Positions 7,954 to 15,875 of a DNA stretch of 64,000 nucleotides are shown here, in pieces. Numbering within the stretch: position 1 is the first letter of the stretch; each line of letters begins with the position of its first letter. This DNA is from a virus. The stretch spans positions 60,996-124,995 of the IMG/VR virus record IMGVR_UViG_3300036795_000133; one strand, written 5' to 3'. The position numbers were made by a program, and so were the translations under genes. Below the pieces are notes generated by a model that saw only the letters and a program-made list of their open reading frames with translations, was not told where the DNA came from and searched no databases.

Positions 7954-8685
7954 TCAGGCAGCCCTCGCATATCTCGCGCCGATGCTCGGCAATAGCTTTC
8001 CCCCAGGCCAGGGCGCTACCGCTCTACATCTGCACGCCAAATGCACGGAACCTGGGAACCCGATATCCGGCATCGCGGTAGCGTAGAAATTCCGGCCATT
8101 TGCGTTTTTACATTCCGGGCTCGTGCGGTTATCGAGAACCGCTTTCCACCCAAGGAGCGGCCCGTATTCCAGTGCTGCCATGTCGGTACTCATCGCCGCC
8201 TGTGCCCGGCTCCACATCGCCTGCCGGTGCAGGAAGTAGAACCGCTGCTCCCGGGTGACCTGAGCATCCATCGCGGCCGTCACCGGCTCGCCCTTCGACC
8301 GCGCCTCCTGCGCCGCGTCCGCCACCCGCTTGCTCGCCGCCACCACGTACTGCGCCCGCCGTGCCGCGTTCATCCGCGACACCTCCTCCGACGCCGCCCC
8401 GATAGTCCCGGTGACGGGGGGCGGGTTCGGCATGACGATCCTGGACAGGACCATCAGCATCCCCAGCCAGAACAGCGCCGACAGGACGCCGAGCTTGAAC
8501 CGGAGTTTCAGGGTGGCCACCACGGCAGCGGCGGACGCAGCGGTAAGCAACAGCCCGGCAAGGGGAAGCGCCATCGCGGCGAGGGCAGCGGGCACAGTCG
8601 CCGGGGGAACCGTCTTCGGCGGCGGAGGCCGGCGGGGCGGAGGCTGCTGCCTGGGCTGCTGCTGAGGCGGGAGCGGAGTCGTCAC
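7954..8685 (-). CDS. Mu F-like head morphogenesis (minor capsid) protein
   Basis: 243 aa, GTG start at 8685. Pro-rich N-terminus, one or two hydrophobic segments (about residues 33-85), a helical middle, then the characteristic C-terminal motif: WKAVLDNRTSPEC, GFPGSVHLACRCR and a final AVAPWPGG. This is the Phage_Mu_F signature (conserved D-R-T, Cys, H-x-x-C-R-C). The protein is usually attached to the portal and works in head assembly or as an injected toxin scaffold. The hydrophobic N-terminal part is unusual for the family. Confidence 0.85.
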   Translation of the reverse strand: MTTPLPPQQQPRQQPPPRRPPPPKTVPPATVPAALAAMALPLAGLLLTAASAAAVVATLKLRFKLGVLSALFWLGMLMVLSRIVMPNPPPVTGTIGAASEEVSRMNAARRAQYVVAASKRVADAAQEARSKGEPVTAAMDAQVTREQRFYFLHRQAMWSRAQAAMSTDMAALEYGPLLGWKAVLDNRTSPECKNANGRNFYATAMPDIGFPGSVHLACRCRAVAPWPGGKLLPSIGARYARAA

Positions 8686-8942
8686 AAGTCAGTCACCGAC
8701 CCGATTACCCAGACGTTCGTGAGCGCGATCACCGCGTTCTCGGGTAGCGCCGGGACGCGCGTCTCCCCGGCCTGCCCGATGCCGCGGCCGTCTTCCCCGA
8801 AGATCGTCACCGGGGACGCGGCACCCTCGTACGGTCCCTCGACCTCCCAGGTGATGTTAACCGCGCCGCCGGACAGGCGTACGCCGGTCACCGGGAAGCG
8901 CTCGCCGCCGAACACGACGTGGCCGATGCCGGTCGCGGTCAC
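8682..8942 (-). CDS. Hypothetical beta-rich protein (86 aa)
   Basis: GTG start at 8942, overlapping the upstream TAG by one base. Beta-strand pattern (GHVVFGGERFPVTGVRLSGG, then NITWEVEGPYEGAA) suggests a small virion accessory or decoration-like protein. No family assigned. Confidence 0.65.
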   Translation of the reverse strand: MTATGIGHVVFGGERFPVTGVRLSGGAVNITWEVEGPYEGAASPVTIFGEDGRGIGQAGETRVPALPENAVIALTNVWVIGSVTDL

Positions 8943-9508
8943 TACGCCGCCACGTCCAGCGGTCCGCAGGTCCCGCAGGAGGCCGAGGCGACGTTGCCCA
9001 CCGAGAGGTGCGGGCAGGAGAAGGTATGCGGGCGGCCGAGGGATGACCGGAGTGCCCGCGGCTCGCCTGCGCGGCCACTTCCCTCGATGACGCCCTCGGG
9101 TCGCTGCACAGCAACCGGCAGGCTGCTGACGACTGCACTGCCTTCGCGCCGCCACGCGGGCGACCCGATACGCAGGCTGAGCACGCCGTGCCGCAAGAGC
9201 GCGGGCATCAGCGCCGCCGTCAGGCGCTCAAGGGCCTCAGCGGGGACCGGAACCGGCTCGTCCTCGCCCTCAACGGCGAGCTCGAAGACCCGAGGCTCCG
9301 CGATCTCCCGGTCAACCAGACGCCTGATCCACGATCCCACGGTGACGCCCTCCCTGAACGCGCGCTCCTTGACGGCCTCGACGACCTCCGGCGCGAAGCG
9401 GACGCTCGTCATGCTGGCGAGGTTCTGCCCGGTGCGCTTGCGGCCGGGCCTAGCGGGCACCCGGTTCGTGGGGTCGGCGTAGAACTCGTACGCCTCGCGG
9501 TCATCCAC
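8942..9508 (-). CDS. Ribbon-helix-helix protein with C-terminal cysteine tail
   Basis: 188 aa, GTG start. Residues 33-70 (SVRFAPEVVEAVKERAFREG, then TVGSWIRRLVDREI) read as a CopG/MetJ-type RHH DNA-binding motif. The last 30 residues contain CPHL and CGTCG, a possible zinc site. Could regulate the head operon or act as an antitoxin-like protein; no partner toxin is adjacent. Function otherwise unknown. Confidence 0.6.
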   Translation of the reverse strand: MDDREAYEFYADPTNRVPARPGRKRTGQNLASMTSVRFAPEVVEAVKERAFREGVTVGSWIRRLVDREIAEPRVFELAVEGEDEPVPVPAEALERLTAALMPALLRHGVLSLRIGSPAWRREGSAVVSSLPVAVQRPEGVIEGSGRAGEPRALRSSLGRPHTFSCPHLSVGNVASASCGTCGPLDVAA

Positions 9509-9511
9509 GGG

Positions 9512-9676
9512 CTATGCCGCCTTGGCTGCTTCCACAGGCGCCTCGCCCGGCAGCCGTCCCGCCTCCGCCGGGTCAATGCCCGCCTTCTCGCACAGCCGGG
9601 CAAGCATCTGGTTCCCCCGCTGGACCTGGTCCATCAGGTCATGGACCACGTCGAAGGTGGCGGTGTCAGTGATCAC
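9512..9676 (-). CDS. Small helical protein (54 aa)
   Basis: GTG start at 9676 with a GGTGAAG stretch just upstream; ends AKAA-TAG. Sequence is one amphipathic helix (VVHDLMDQVQRGNQMLARLCEKAG) plus a Pro/Ala tail. Likely a small accessory to the following RHH gene. Beyond it, 9677-9808 holds no gene that I can support. Confidence 0.55.
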   Translation of the reverse strand: MITDTATFDVVHDLMDQVQRGNQMLARLCEKAGIDPAEAGRLPGEAPVEAAKAA

Positions 9677-9808
9677 GGCTTCACCAGCTTTCCGTTAAGC
9701 AACCGGCCGTATCAGCACTATTGTGACGCCCCTGCGGTGTGCCGTGACCCAGGCGCGCCCGGACGGCGGCGTCAGGAGTGACCGCCGCCCGGGCTGCCCA
9801 GGTGCGGC

Positions 9809-10351
9809 TCAGGCTGCCGGGGCCGCGGGCGCCTGGTCCTCGGGAGTGCCCTCACCGATCACGAGGCTGGTCGCCGCCGAGGAAACGACCGTGATCACGT
9901 CCGTCGCAGTCAGCGGCGGAGTGACGCTGTTGTCCGCCACGGTCACGGTCGCGGTGCCGTCGGTCCCCGCGACGCACAGGCACGAGTAGGAGTCAGCCGA
10001 CGGGGTGAGGGCGAGGACGCCCGGGTTGTCGACGGACCAGGCGAGGGCGTCGGCCGTAACCGGCTGCGCCTTCGAATCGACCTCGGCGACGGAAAGCGTG
10101 ACCTGCTGGGTATCGGTGAGCTGCACTGTGTTTCCCTTCTTGTCTGTCGGCGTCCCCGGGCCTTCCGGGGCCGCCTGCTGGTAGGTGAGCGAATCAAAGG
10201 CGAGGACCATGACGGCGGGGCCCTCCAGCCACGCGTAGAAGACGTTCGCCATGGCCGTCACGTCCCCGGCCGCCGCGGCGGACAGGTTCCCGTCCACCGC
10301 CATCGCGTCGATAGCGAACCGCAGCGCGGTAACGCGGTTGTCAGCGGTCAC
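9809..10351 (-). CDS. Ig-like (Big-type) virion protein
   Basis: 180 aa, GTG start in a GTGA overlap. N-terminal 55 residues are a separate helical/beta part (ALRFAIDAMAVDGNLSAA), then a typical bacterial Ig-like fold: TVQLTDTQQVTLSVAEVD, ALAWSVDNPGVLAL and GTATVTVAD. Such domains decorate capsids or tails of actinophages. Ends in an Ala/Pro tail. Confidence 0.7.
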   Translation of the reverse strand: MTADNRVTALRFAIDAMAVDGNLSAAAAGDVTAMANVFYAWLEGPAVMVLAFDSLTYQQAAPEGPGTPTDKKGNTVQLTDTQQVTLSVAEVDSKAQPVTADALAWSVDNPGVLALTPSADSYSCLCVAGTDGTATVTVADNSVTPPLTATDVITVVSSAATSLVIGEGTPEDQAPAAPAA

Positions 10352-10419
10352 GGGACGCTCCCAGGCCCGCCCGCCCTGCCACAGTGCCCGGAGTCAAAGG
10401 TCATCGGGAACTGGTTCAC
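10348..10419 (-). CDS. Possible 23-aa coupling peptide
   Basis: Reads MNQFPMTFDSGHCGRAGG and ends SVP. It exactly fills the space between two neighbours with GTGA overlaps at both ends. It is too short to judge by similarity; the two coupled junctions are the only support. Confidence 0.4.
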   Translation of the reverse strand: MNQFPMTFDSGHCGRAGGPGSVP

Positions 10420-10673
10420 TGGGCATCACCTCCCTCTTTTTGTGCGCCTTCCGGCGACAGCTCGCCCGGCTTCGCGTCCACGTCGTCCACGAGCTCGACC
10501 CGCCACGCGGCGATCGTGACGGTAACGCCGGGCATCTCGCCCCGTCTCGGGTGGACTGTGTACCCGTCGACCGTCGCGAAGTCGAACGGCTCGCCGTCGA
10601 TGTAGAGGCGGGATGCGGCGCCGGCGCCTTCCCGCACGACCCGGAGCGTCTTCGCGATCTTGTACGGGGTCAC
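10416..10673 (-). CDS. Hypothetical head-module protein (85 aa)
   Basis: GTG start at 10673 (GTGA overlap). Beta-rich: VTPYKIAKTLRVVREG, RLYIDGEPFDFATVDG and VTVTIAAWRVELVDD. The layout resembles small phage proteins carrying a conserved field of view such as tail-tube or neck accessory proteins, but no family is recognised. Confidence 0.65.
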   Translation of the reverse strand: MTPYKIAKTLRVVREGAGAASRLYIDGEPFDFATVDGYTVHPRRGEMPGVTVTIAAWRVELVDDVDAKPGELSPEGAQKEGGDAQ

Positions 10674-11053
10674 TGCGCGGCCCCCGTGCCCCGCCGCGCC
10701 CTGGCCCGGTGGGAGGGTGACGGCGCCGCGGCGGCCTTCGGGGCAGGCAACGGCCGCCATTCCGCCGCGACCGCCTCAAGGTAAGCGGCACCTAGCGCCG
10801 CGGTAAGCTGCGCGTCCCTGCCCGCGAGGCCGCCCGCAGTCGCCGGGACAGGCTTCCCGTCCTCGTCCGTGACGTTCCACGAGATCAGCGAACGGCCGAG
10901 CGCCTCAGTCACGGACGCGGCATCCCGCATCATCCCCATCGGCGTGCGCCGCGCCGTGACCTCAAGGCCTGCGTACCTCGTGCCGGAGAAGTCCAGCTTG
11001 AGCGGTTCCCGGCCCGAGAGGAACGAGCCCGGCGCGAAAATGCTTGTGCTCAC
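10670..11053 (-). CDS. Hypothetical phage protein, possibly tail-assembly-like
   Basis: 127 aa, GTG start. The middle (LKLDFSGTRYAGLEV, then LISWNVTDEDGKPVPAT) resembles short actinophage proteins placed before tape-measure genes (tail assembly chaperone-like, from memory). The C-terminus is an Arg/Ala-rich tail. Role inferred weakly from pattern only. Confidence 0.55.
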   Translation of the reverse strand: MSTSIFAPGSFLSGREPLKLDFSGTRYAGLEVTARRTPMGMMRDAASVTEALGRSLISWNVTDEDGKPVPATAGGLAGRDAQLTAALGAAYLEAVAAEWRPLPAPKAAAAPSPSHRARARRGTGAAQ

Positions 11054-11253
11054 CGTCCTCCCGTCCTCTCGTCTCGCTCGGACTTGGCGAGCCTCCGCAG
11101 AAGCTCGTCGTTCTGGTCCATGAAAGCGGCCAGCTGTGCACGGAACCGAGGGTCAACCTCCCCGGCGAAGTCGTGACCGGCGTCGAACCGGGCGAAGACC
11201 GCGGCCGGGTCCTCGTCGTCCTCGTAGAAGCCCGCAGCTTCCTCCGGGGTCAC
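11050..11253 (-). CDS. Hypothetical acidic/helical protein (67 aa)
   Basis: GTG at 11253 chosen because it overlaps the upstream stop as GTGA, like its neighbours; a GTG at 11292 would add 13 residues. Sequence TPEEAAGFYEDDEDPAAVFARFDAG then a helix FRAQLAAFMDQNDELLRRLAKSE. No family known. Confidence 0.6.
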   Translation of the reverse strand: MTPEEAAGFYEDDEDPAAVFARFDAGHDFAGEVDPRFRAQLAAFMDQNDELLRRLAKSERDERTGGR

Positions 11254-11576
11254 CGTGAACTCTTCTCGCCCAGCATCCCGGACGCGTGCCACAGCCGCTC
11301 CGCCGCGCGGAACCGCTTGCGGTCAACCAGCCAGATAGCGGCGCCGTCGGCAGCGCGCGTCACGGCCAGCCGGGCGCGGACGCGGCGGGGCAGCGGAGTG
11401 CGCAGGCGCGGTTGCCTGTCCGCGACAGCACCGAGGGCCTCCGCGAACTGCTCAAGCTGGCGCTCCGGCAGGCGACCCGGCGGTATCAACTGGTCGCCGG
11501 GGCTCAGGAAGGCGGGAACTGCGTCACTATCCCGGGTGCCTCGCAGGATCATCCCGCCGCGCGCGAAACGGGTCAC
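11250..11576 (-). CDS. Hypothetical protein downstream of portal (108 aa)
   Basis: GTG start overlapping the portal stop. Arg-rich helical protein containing LSPGDQLIPPGRLPERQL and a central RVRARLAVTRAADGAAIW. Directly following portal, it may be a head-completion accessory, but no family is recognised. Confidence 0.6.
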   Translation of the reverse strand: MTRFARGGMILRGTRDSDAVPAFLSPGDQLIPPGRLPERQLEQFAEALGAVADRQPRLRTPLPRRVRARLAVTRAADGAAIWLVDRKRFRAAERLWHASGMLGEKSSR

Positions 11577-12943
11577 TTCCCCAGCCTCCCGTTCAGCCCG
11601 AGGGACGACGGTACCGGCGGAGGAGACGGTGCCCCGGTCGGCGGCGGGGGGATGTTCACGCCGCCCCGCGCCGCTGCCTGCTGCGCGATCGCCGTCCCCG
11701 CCGACGCGAGACCCGACATGGCGCCCAGCGACCCCGCCACGTCCGGCGGCATCCCCGGCGGCGGGTTAGCCGTCATCTGCTCCGTCCGCTGCGAGATGGT
11801 GTCCTTCAGCGCCTTGTGGACCTGGTCGACGTCGAGCTGCAGGACGCTCGCCATCCGCTCCGTCAAAAGGTCTACGACGCCGATCGGGATGTGAAGTGCG
11901 GGGGCCGCCACAATCTGCCCGAACAGGGTCATCAGGAGCTGCACCTGCTCGTCCTGGAGCGGGCCGAAGACCGCCTTCGGGAATGCGGCGCTGGCGCCGA
12001 AGTTGAGCATCACCAGGGGGCGGAGTACGTCATACGAGAGGGACTCGGCTATCTCCTTCGCCACCGCCTGGCGGGACTTGAGGAAGAAGTCGCTCTGGTC
12101 CTGAGACAACGCATAGGAACCCTTGCCTCCGGTGGCGACACCCGTCAGGCCGAGGAAGCCGGCGAGGACGGACATGATCTGCCAGTTCTCGAGGAAGTTC
12201 AGGCAGTCGGTGAAGAACGCGCCGGCGTCGGGGCTCTGGATCGACTCGAACATCTTCTGGCCCTCGATGGGGTGCGGGAGTCCCACGATCCCGGACGCCT
12301 TGAGCTGAGAGATGTCGTCAGCGTTGCGAGTTGCCTCGGGCTGATCATTTCCGTACACAATCAAACGGGGCATTGACTGTGATTCCAAGAAATTCAACCA
12401 CAAGTACAAGATTTTCAACTTCGTTTCGTACACCCAGTAAGCCGTTGACATCTCGCTGAGACCAGTCAGCGGCTCGCGGTGCTTGCCGTGGGTGTACACG
12501 TAGCTGCGGATCTTCGGAACATCTACGTAGCCGGGAACCTTCTGCTTGCTGCTCAGCATCAGGTTCCCGCCGAACAGCCACACCTGCTGGCGGAAGCCGT
12601 TCGGCTCCGCGGTCCGGTCGTTGTACCTCGCCTGGCAGGTGGCGGGCGGGCGGTAAGCGATCTTCCGGTAGATGACCTTGCCGTCTGCCTCGCGGATTCC
12701 CCAGACTTTCTCGAAGAAGGCTCTCTTAAAGATTTGCCCGGTACAAACCTGGCCGATCAGCTCAGTGACCGGCGTGGCCATGCCGCCGTCCGTATCGGGG
12801 GTCATCAAAACCGAGCGGCAGAACTCGGCCTCCCCGTTGTCGCCGAGCGACTTCTCGATGCTGAAGTCCGCCTGGCGGATAGGGAGGGTGAGGACGTTCT
12901 CAAGCGACGCGCAGACGCCGTCGCGAGACAACATCGTCGCCAT
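11573..12943 (-). CDS. Phage portal protein (DUF935/Mu gp29-like), main reading frame
   Basis: 456 aa from the only ATG available in this frame (12943). The frame is already open from about 13026 and reads VNGAGDVFDYGEWSSRD directly before the ATG, so the true protein probably extends upstream. Conserved portal features include the early LENVLTLPIRQADFSIE segment, the YWVYETKLKILYLWLNFLE helix, and the SVLAGFLGLTGVATGG region before a long helical C-terminus with a Pro-rich tail. Forms the dodecameric DNA channel at the head vertex. See the N-terminal fragment entry for the probable frameshift. Confidence 0.85.
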   Translation of the reverse strand: MATMLSRDGVCASLENVLTLPIRQADFSIEKSLGDNGEAEFCRSVLMTPDTDGGMATPVTELIGQVCTGQIFKRAFFEKVWGIREADGKVIYRKIAYRPPATCQARYNDRTAEPNGFRQQVWLFGGNLMLSSKQKVPGYVDVPKIRSYVYTHGKHREPLTGLSEMSTAYWVYETKLKILYLWLNFLESQSMPRLIVYGNDQPEATRNADDISQLKASGIVGLPHPIEGQKMFESIQSPDAGAFFTDCLNFLENWQIMSVLAGFLGLTGVATGGKGSYALSQDQSDFFLKSRQAVAKEIAESLSYDVLRPLVMLNFGASAAFPKAVFGPLQDEQVQLLMTLFGQIVAAPALHIPIGVVDLLTERMASVLQLDVDQVHKALKDTISQRTEQMTANPPPGMPPDVAGSLGAMSGLASAGTAIAQQAAARGGVNIPPPPTGAPSPPPVPSSLGLNGRLGK

Positions 12944-12993
12944 GTCACGAGACGACCACTCTCCGTAGTCAAAGACATCCCCGGCGCCGTTGA

Positions 12994-13140
12994 CTAGTAG
13001 TAGGCGAACAAACGCTGTCCGTAATCAAATTGCGTACCGATCTCGGCGCCCAGAAGCGCACTCCTGCCGCCAGGGCCCTTGGAGCCCTTCGGGGGGAGGT
13101 CGGGGAAGTCGATGATCTTCGCGGAGCGAGTGTCGACCAT
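12994..13140 (-). CDS. Portal N-terminal segment in a shifted frame
   Basis: 48 codons: MVDTRSAKIIDFPDLPPKG, then GAEIGTQFDYGQRLFAYY and TAG at 12994-12996. A GGAGGTG ribosome site lies 10 nt before the ATG (5 nt before a TTG at 13146). The downstream frame, offset by -1, continues in open reading over the junction CTACTACTAG and looks like the rest of a portal N-terminus. So this is either a real translational frameshift, a decay mutation or a sequencing error in the TAG repeat. Confidence 0.6.
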   Translation of the reverse strand: MVDTRSAKIIDFPDLPPKGSKGPGGRSALLGAEIGTQFDYGQRLFAYY

Positions 13141-13170
13141 ACCCAAGCATCACCTCCCGCCCGCCGCTAG

Positions 13171-13216
13171 CTCGTGCATCTGCACGCGCGTCCGCAAGAG
13201 CTGGATGCACGTGCAG
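13171..13216. promoter_or_regulatory. Palindromic operator pair, site B
   Basis: Contains GTGCATCTGCACG (13174-13186) and the exact 10-mer TGCACGTGCA (13206-13215), 19 nt apart, immediately upstream of the portal segment that starts at 13140. Same element as sites A, C, D and E, in the expected promoter position for the leftward head operon. Confidence 0.5.
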
Positions 13217-13258
13217 CTGATGAGCCAACGATACAGGCGAGACGGGTGAGGGCATAGC

Positions 13259-13290
13259 GAAGGGCCAGGGACGCGCGTCCGTGGCCCTTC
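13259..13290. terminator. Probable terminator after the HNH gene
   Basis: Near-perfect inverted repeat built from AAGGGCCA, GGACGCGCGTCC and TGGCCCTT, lying between the HNH stop (13308) and site B. It would end leftward transcripts of the HNH gene before the portal promoter. No T-run follows. Confidence 0.5.
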
Positions 13291-13307
13291 GCGCCGAAGC
13301 TGGGCGG

Positions 13308-13802
13308 TCAGGCTTCCCTGGCCTCCCTCTCCGCCCGCTCGCGCTCGCGCCGGCGCTGCTGCCCGGCCCTCATGTTCTCCAGCGCCTGCTCGTTACGCCA
13401 GCCAGTGCCCGCGGCATTCGTGTTGCCCTTCAGGCTGTCGCCGATCTGCTCGCGCTGCTCGGCAGGCATGGGGCCACGCGCCTCCGCTGCGGCCTTCTTC
13501 TGCTCGGACATCTTGGCGCGCGACTCCGGCGTGTGCCTGCGCCCGGTAGAGGCCGCCCGGATCTTCTCGATAGCTTCCGGCGTGTGCTTGTCATATCCGC
13601 CGTGGCACTTCTTGCACAGCGGGACGTAGTTCATGACGTCATCAGGGTCGGTGTCGTGAACGTGCGCCCAGTCATGGGCTTGCTTGTCGATGCCGGCCCG
13701 GGTGCACTGGATGCACTTCCGGAGCTTCGCCTCGCCGCGCTCGGCGACGTTCCGCCGGTGGCGGCGCTGGTACTCCCTCTCCTCGTCTGGTGTCCTGGCC
13801 AT
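13308..13802 (-). CDS. HNH endonuclease (recombination endonuclease VII-like)
   Basis: 164 aa. Zinc-finger HNH layout: KCIQC near residue 30, then HDWAHVHDTDPDDVMNYVPLC and KKCHGGYDKHT, giving two CxxC pairs and a central His. The C-terminal half is a long basic helix. HNH enzymes of this size beside terminase and portal genes commonly help packaging by nicking or cutting DNA; others are free-standing homing enzymes. Start ATG overlaps nothing; the terminator-like repeat follows. Confidence 0.75.
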   Translation of the reverse strand: MARTPDEEREYQRRHRRNVAERGEAKLRKCIQCTRAGIDKQAHDWAHVHDTDPDDVMNYVPLCKKCHGGYDKHTPEAIEKIRAASTGRRHTPESRAKMSEQKKAAAEARGPMPAEQREQIGDSLKGNTNAAGTGWRNEQALENMRAGQQRRRERERAEREAREA

Positions 13803-14017
13803 CAGGCGTCATCCTCGAGGAGGGCGGTCGGGGTCAGGCTGACCGCCAACACTTTGCCGTCGTCCGGGCCGCCGAGGACGCTGACGAACAGGGTCATGCA
13901 GTCGCGGAAGCTGCCTACGGCGCCTTCCCGGTTGAACCGCCCGTCCGCCTCGATCGCGTCCTCGATCAGGCCGAGCAGGTCGGCCATCGCCTGGACGTGC
14001 GCGGTACTGTCTTGCAT
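13802..14017 (-). CDS. Hypothetical acidic protein (71 aa)
   Basis: ATG 14017 with AGGAGA 6 nt upstream; stop shares a base with the HNH start. Sequence QDSTAHVQAMADLLGLIED then VGSFRDCMTLFVSVLGGPDDG. Small two-part alpha/beta protein, function unknown. It is the first minus gene left of the plus-strand island at 14.2-16.7 kb. Intergenic 14018-14175 has only the leaderless promoter of the next plus gene. Confidence 0.65.
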   Translation of the reverse strand: MQDSTAHVQAMADLLGLIEDAIEADGRFNREGAVGSFRDCMTLFVSVLGGPDDGKVLAVSLTPTALLEDDA

Positions 14018-14175
14018 GGTTCGTCTCCTAGTGCTCATAGGCGGCGGGCAAGTCCCTCGGGCGGTGCATCATCACCGTTCCGGGGGGCGTGAAAACCTTG
14101 CCCCTCGAACGCCAATTCTATCAGACTGTCACGTCTTAGCGCGTGCGGACACCGGACATCCGCTATCATTCGGTC

Positions 14176-14352
14176 ATGGATCGATGTCCGACATGCCACG
14201 GGCCGGTGCCGCCGCTGAAGACGTGCCCCGGCTGCGGGAATGAGTTCTACCGCACCGAGGCGGGCCGGTCGGATACCGAGTGCTGCTCGCAGCGGTGCGC
14301 GGCGCGGGTCCGCAAGCGCAGGCAGCGAAAGAGGGAGGCGGCGGCGGGATGA
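14176..14352 (+). CDS. Zinc-ribbon protein (58 aa), leaderless
   Basis: ATG lies 6 nt after a TATCAT box (14164-14169), so leaderless translation is likely. Three cysteine pairs: CPTCHG, CPGCGNEF and CCSQRC, ending in a basic RVRKRRQRKR tail. Probably a nucleic-acid-binding zinc protein. First gene of a nine-gene coupled plus-strand island. Confidence 0.65.
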   Translation: MDRCPTCHGPVPPLKTCPGCGNEFYRTEAGRSDTECCSQRCAARVRKRRQRKREAAAG

Positions 14353-14561
14353 CATGGGACATGAGCAGGCGAGACGGCCCGTTCTGCGAGGGATGCGAGG
14401 CTGTCCACGTAGCCGGCCGCGCCTGCCCCGGGTGCGGGACCAAGACGTGCCGCCGGTGCGGGTGGTGCTGCGAGCACGCGGACTGGACGGTGACGCCCGA
14501 CCCGAGCGAGGACGCGCCCGTGGTGACCAGCAACCGGCGGAAGCAGCGGGAGGAGCGGTAA
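14349..14561 (+). CDS. Cysteine-rich zinc protein (70 aa)
   Basis: ATGA overlap with the previous gene. Contains CEGCEAVHVAGRACPGCGTK and CRRCGWCCEHA, several CxxC knuckles. Likely binds zinc and nucleic acid or protein; no family assigned. Confidence 0.65.
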   Translation: MTWDMSRRDGPFCEGCEAVHVAGRACPGCGTKTCRRCGWCCEHADWTVTPDPSEDAPVVTSNRRKQREER

Positions 14562-14944
14562 TGCCGCAGCACGAGCTAACGAAGGACGGCGCCACCTGGT
14601 TCTGGTTCCCTGGCAAGGCGGAAGGGGACGAGCCGTTCGCCGGCTTCTGGGTGCCGAATATCCAGTGCGACGGCTACATCCCGGCCATTGACGGGATCGG
14701 CTTCAGCACCGAGGCGCAGTGCCAGGCGTGGATCGACGAGGCCGTGAAGGCAGCACCAGGCCAGCTGGCGGCAGTTGCCGCCCGTCCCGGCTACGGGCGC
14801 GGCGGGCAGACGCAGTCGCGGGCGGTGCACACGGCGGTGCAGGAGATCCTCGACCTGACCAGCCACGGCACGGACCTCGTCAAGAGCCATGAGTTCTTCC
14901 GGGTGCTGCGCGACCTGTACCTGGCGGGAAAGGCGGCGGGATGA
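14561..14944 (+). CDS. Hypothetical protein (127 aa)
   Basis: Stop/start overlap TAATG. Begins with an aromatic-rich part (DGATWFWFPGKAEGDEPFAG) and ends with a helical half containing AVQEILDLTSHGTDLVKSHEFF. No family recognised. Confidence 0.65.
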   Translation: MPQHELTKDGATWFWFPGKAEGDEPFAGFWVPNIQCDGYIPAIDGIGFSTEAQCQAWIDEAVKAAPGQLAAVAARPGYGRGGQTQSRAVHTAVQEILDLTSHGTDLVKSHEFFRVLRDLYLAGKAAG

Positions 14945-15198
14945 CGGCGCGCGAGAACTGGGAGCGCGAGATAGCGCGGCTCTGGCCTGAGATCCTGCGC
15001 AGTCCTGCCGCCTACGCGGCAGTCGGCCTGGCAGAGCAGGTGTTCGCCGAGTACGACGCCGACCTGAAGGGAACGCGGGAGACGGTGACAGACCTGGCGG
15101 AGAAGTGCCCTCTGCTCGCCAGCTCCGGGTCTAAGGTCAGCGTGCACGCGGGAACACGGGTCGACTGCCCTGTCTGCGGTTACGGTGACACGCCATGA
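14941..15198 (+). CDS. Hypothetical protein with C-terminal CxxC (85 aa)
   Basis: ATGA overlap. Helical body (ENWEREIARLWPEILRSPAAY) and a cysteine pair near the end, DCPVCGYGD. Function unknown. Confidence 0.6.
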   Translation: MTARENWEREIARLWPEILRSPAAYAAVGLAEQVFAEYDADLKGTRETVTDLAEKCPLLASSGSKVSVHAGTRVDCPVCGYGDTP

Positions 15199-15530
15199 CA
15201 AGTCACGAGGAACCACTGCCGCCCATGCCGCCAGGATGGATGCCCGCTACCGAGGAGCAGGTGGCCGCCCTCCGCGAGGGCATCAACAGGGAGATGCTGC
15301 CGGTTGGCCTTGACCTTGCCTGGCTGGCCGTGAACGGTGCGCTCGCGGGGGTCGCGGAGATCATCGCCGAGCGGAGGCGGCAGGTTGAGCAGCAGGACGA
15401 GGTGCTCGGCAAGCCCAGTCTGCCTGACGCCGCCGAGGCGGAACTGTACTTCGGGGACTACGCCAAGGCCGCCGCGCTGCTCGCCGCCGAGATCGACAGG
15501 ATGACGGCGGCCGAGGAGGAACAGCGATGA
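15195..15530 (+). CDS. Hypothetical helical protein (111 aa)
   Basis: ATGA overlap. Pro-rich start (PLPPMPPGWMPATEEQV), then helices including LAWLAVNGALAGVAEIIAER. No motif recognised. Confidence 0.65.
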   Translation: MTSHEEPLPPMPPGWMPATEEQVAALREGINREMLPVGLDLAWLAVNGALAGVAEIIAERRRQVEQQDEVLGKPSLPDAAEAELYFGDYAKAAALLAAEIDRMTAAEEEQR

Positions 15531-15862
15531 CGTGGAGCCTGGACTTCGCCCGCGACCCGGCGCGCGTAGCCGCCCTGTCGGAGCCGTCGGCACTGCCCCG
15601 CTGGGACGGCATCGGGTCATCCGAGGGCATGGGAACCGAACCGCGCCTGGTGCGCGCAGGTGCCCGGTTCACCGGCGGGCCGGGCCGGGAACGGGAAGCG
15701 GCCGAGGCGTGGGCGTTCGAGATGAAGGCGTACTTCAAGCGGGGCGTCGGGGAGCAGCCCCAGGTCACCTACGCGAACGGCACCTACACGGTTATCGGCC
15801 TGATCCAGACGACGCATCCCGGCGACCGTCCCCGCGCGGACGGGATCGTGTGGTTCACATGA
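15527..15862 (+). CDS. Hypothetical protein (111 aa)
   Basis: ATGA overlap. Contains FARDPARVAALSEPSALPRW and a C-terminal beta segment VTYANGTYTVIGLIQTTHPG. No family recognised; part of the coupled island. Confidence 0.65.
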   Translation: MTWSLDFARDPARVAALSEPSALPRWDGIGSSEGMGTEPRLVRAGARFTGGPGREREAAEAWAFEMKAYFKRGVGEQPQVTYANGTYTVIGLIQTTHPGDRPRADGIVWFT

Positions 15863-15875
15863 CCCGTGGGCAACC

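Noticed and set aside
11573-12943. Treating the 12943 ATG as a complete portal gene
   Set aside because: The frame upstream is open and continues portal-like sequence, so a complete N-terminus is unlikely.
14035-14616. 193-aa minus-strand ORF across the plus island
   Set aside because: Low-complexity Arg/Pro content and no RBS; the plus-strand frames are coupled and have zinc motifs.
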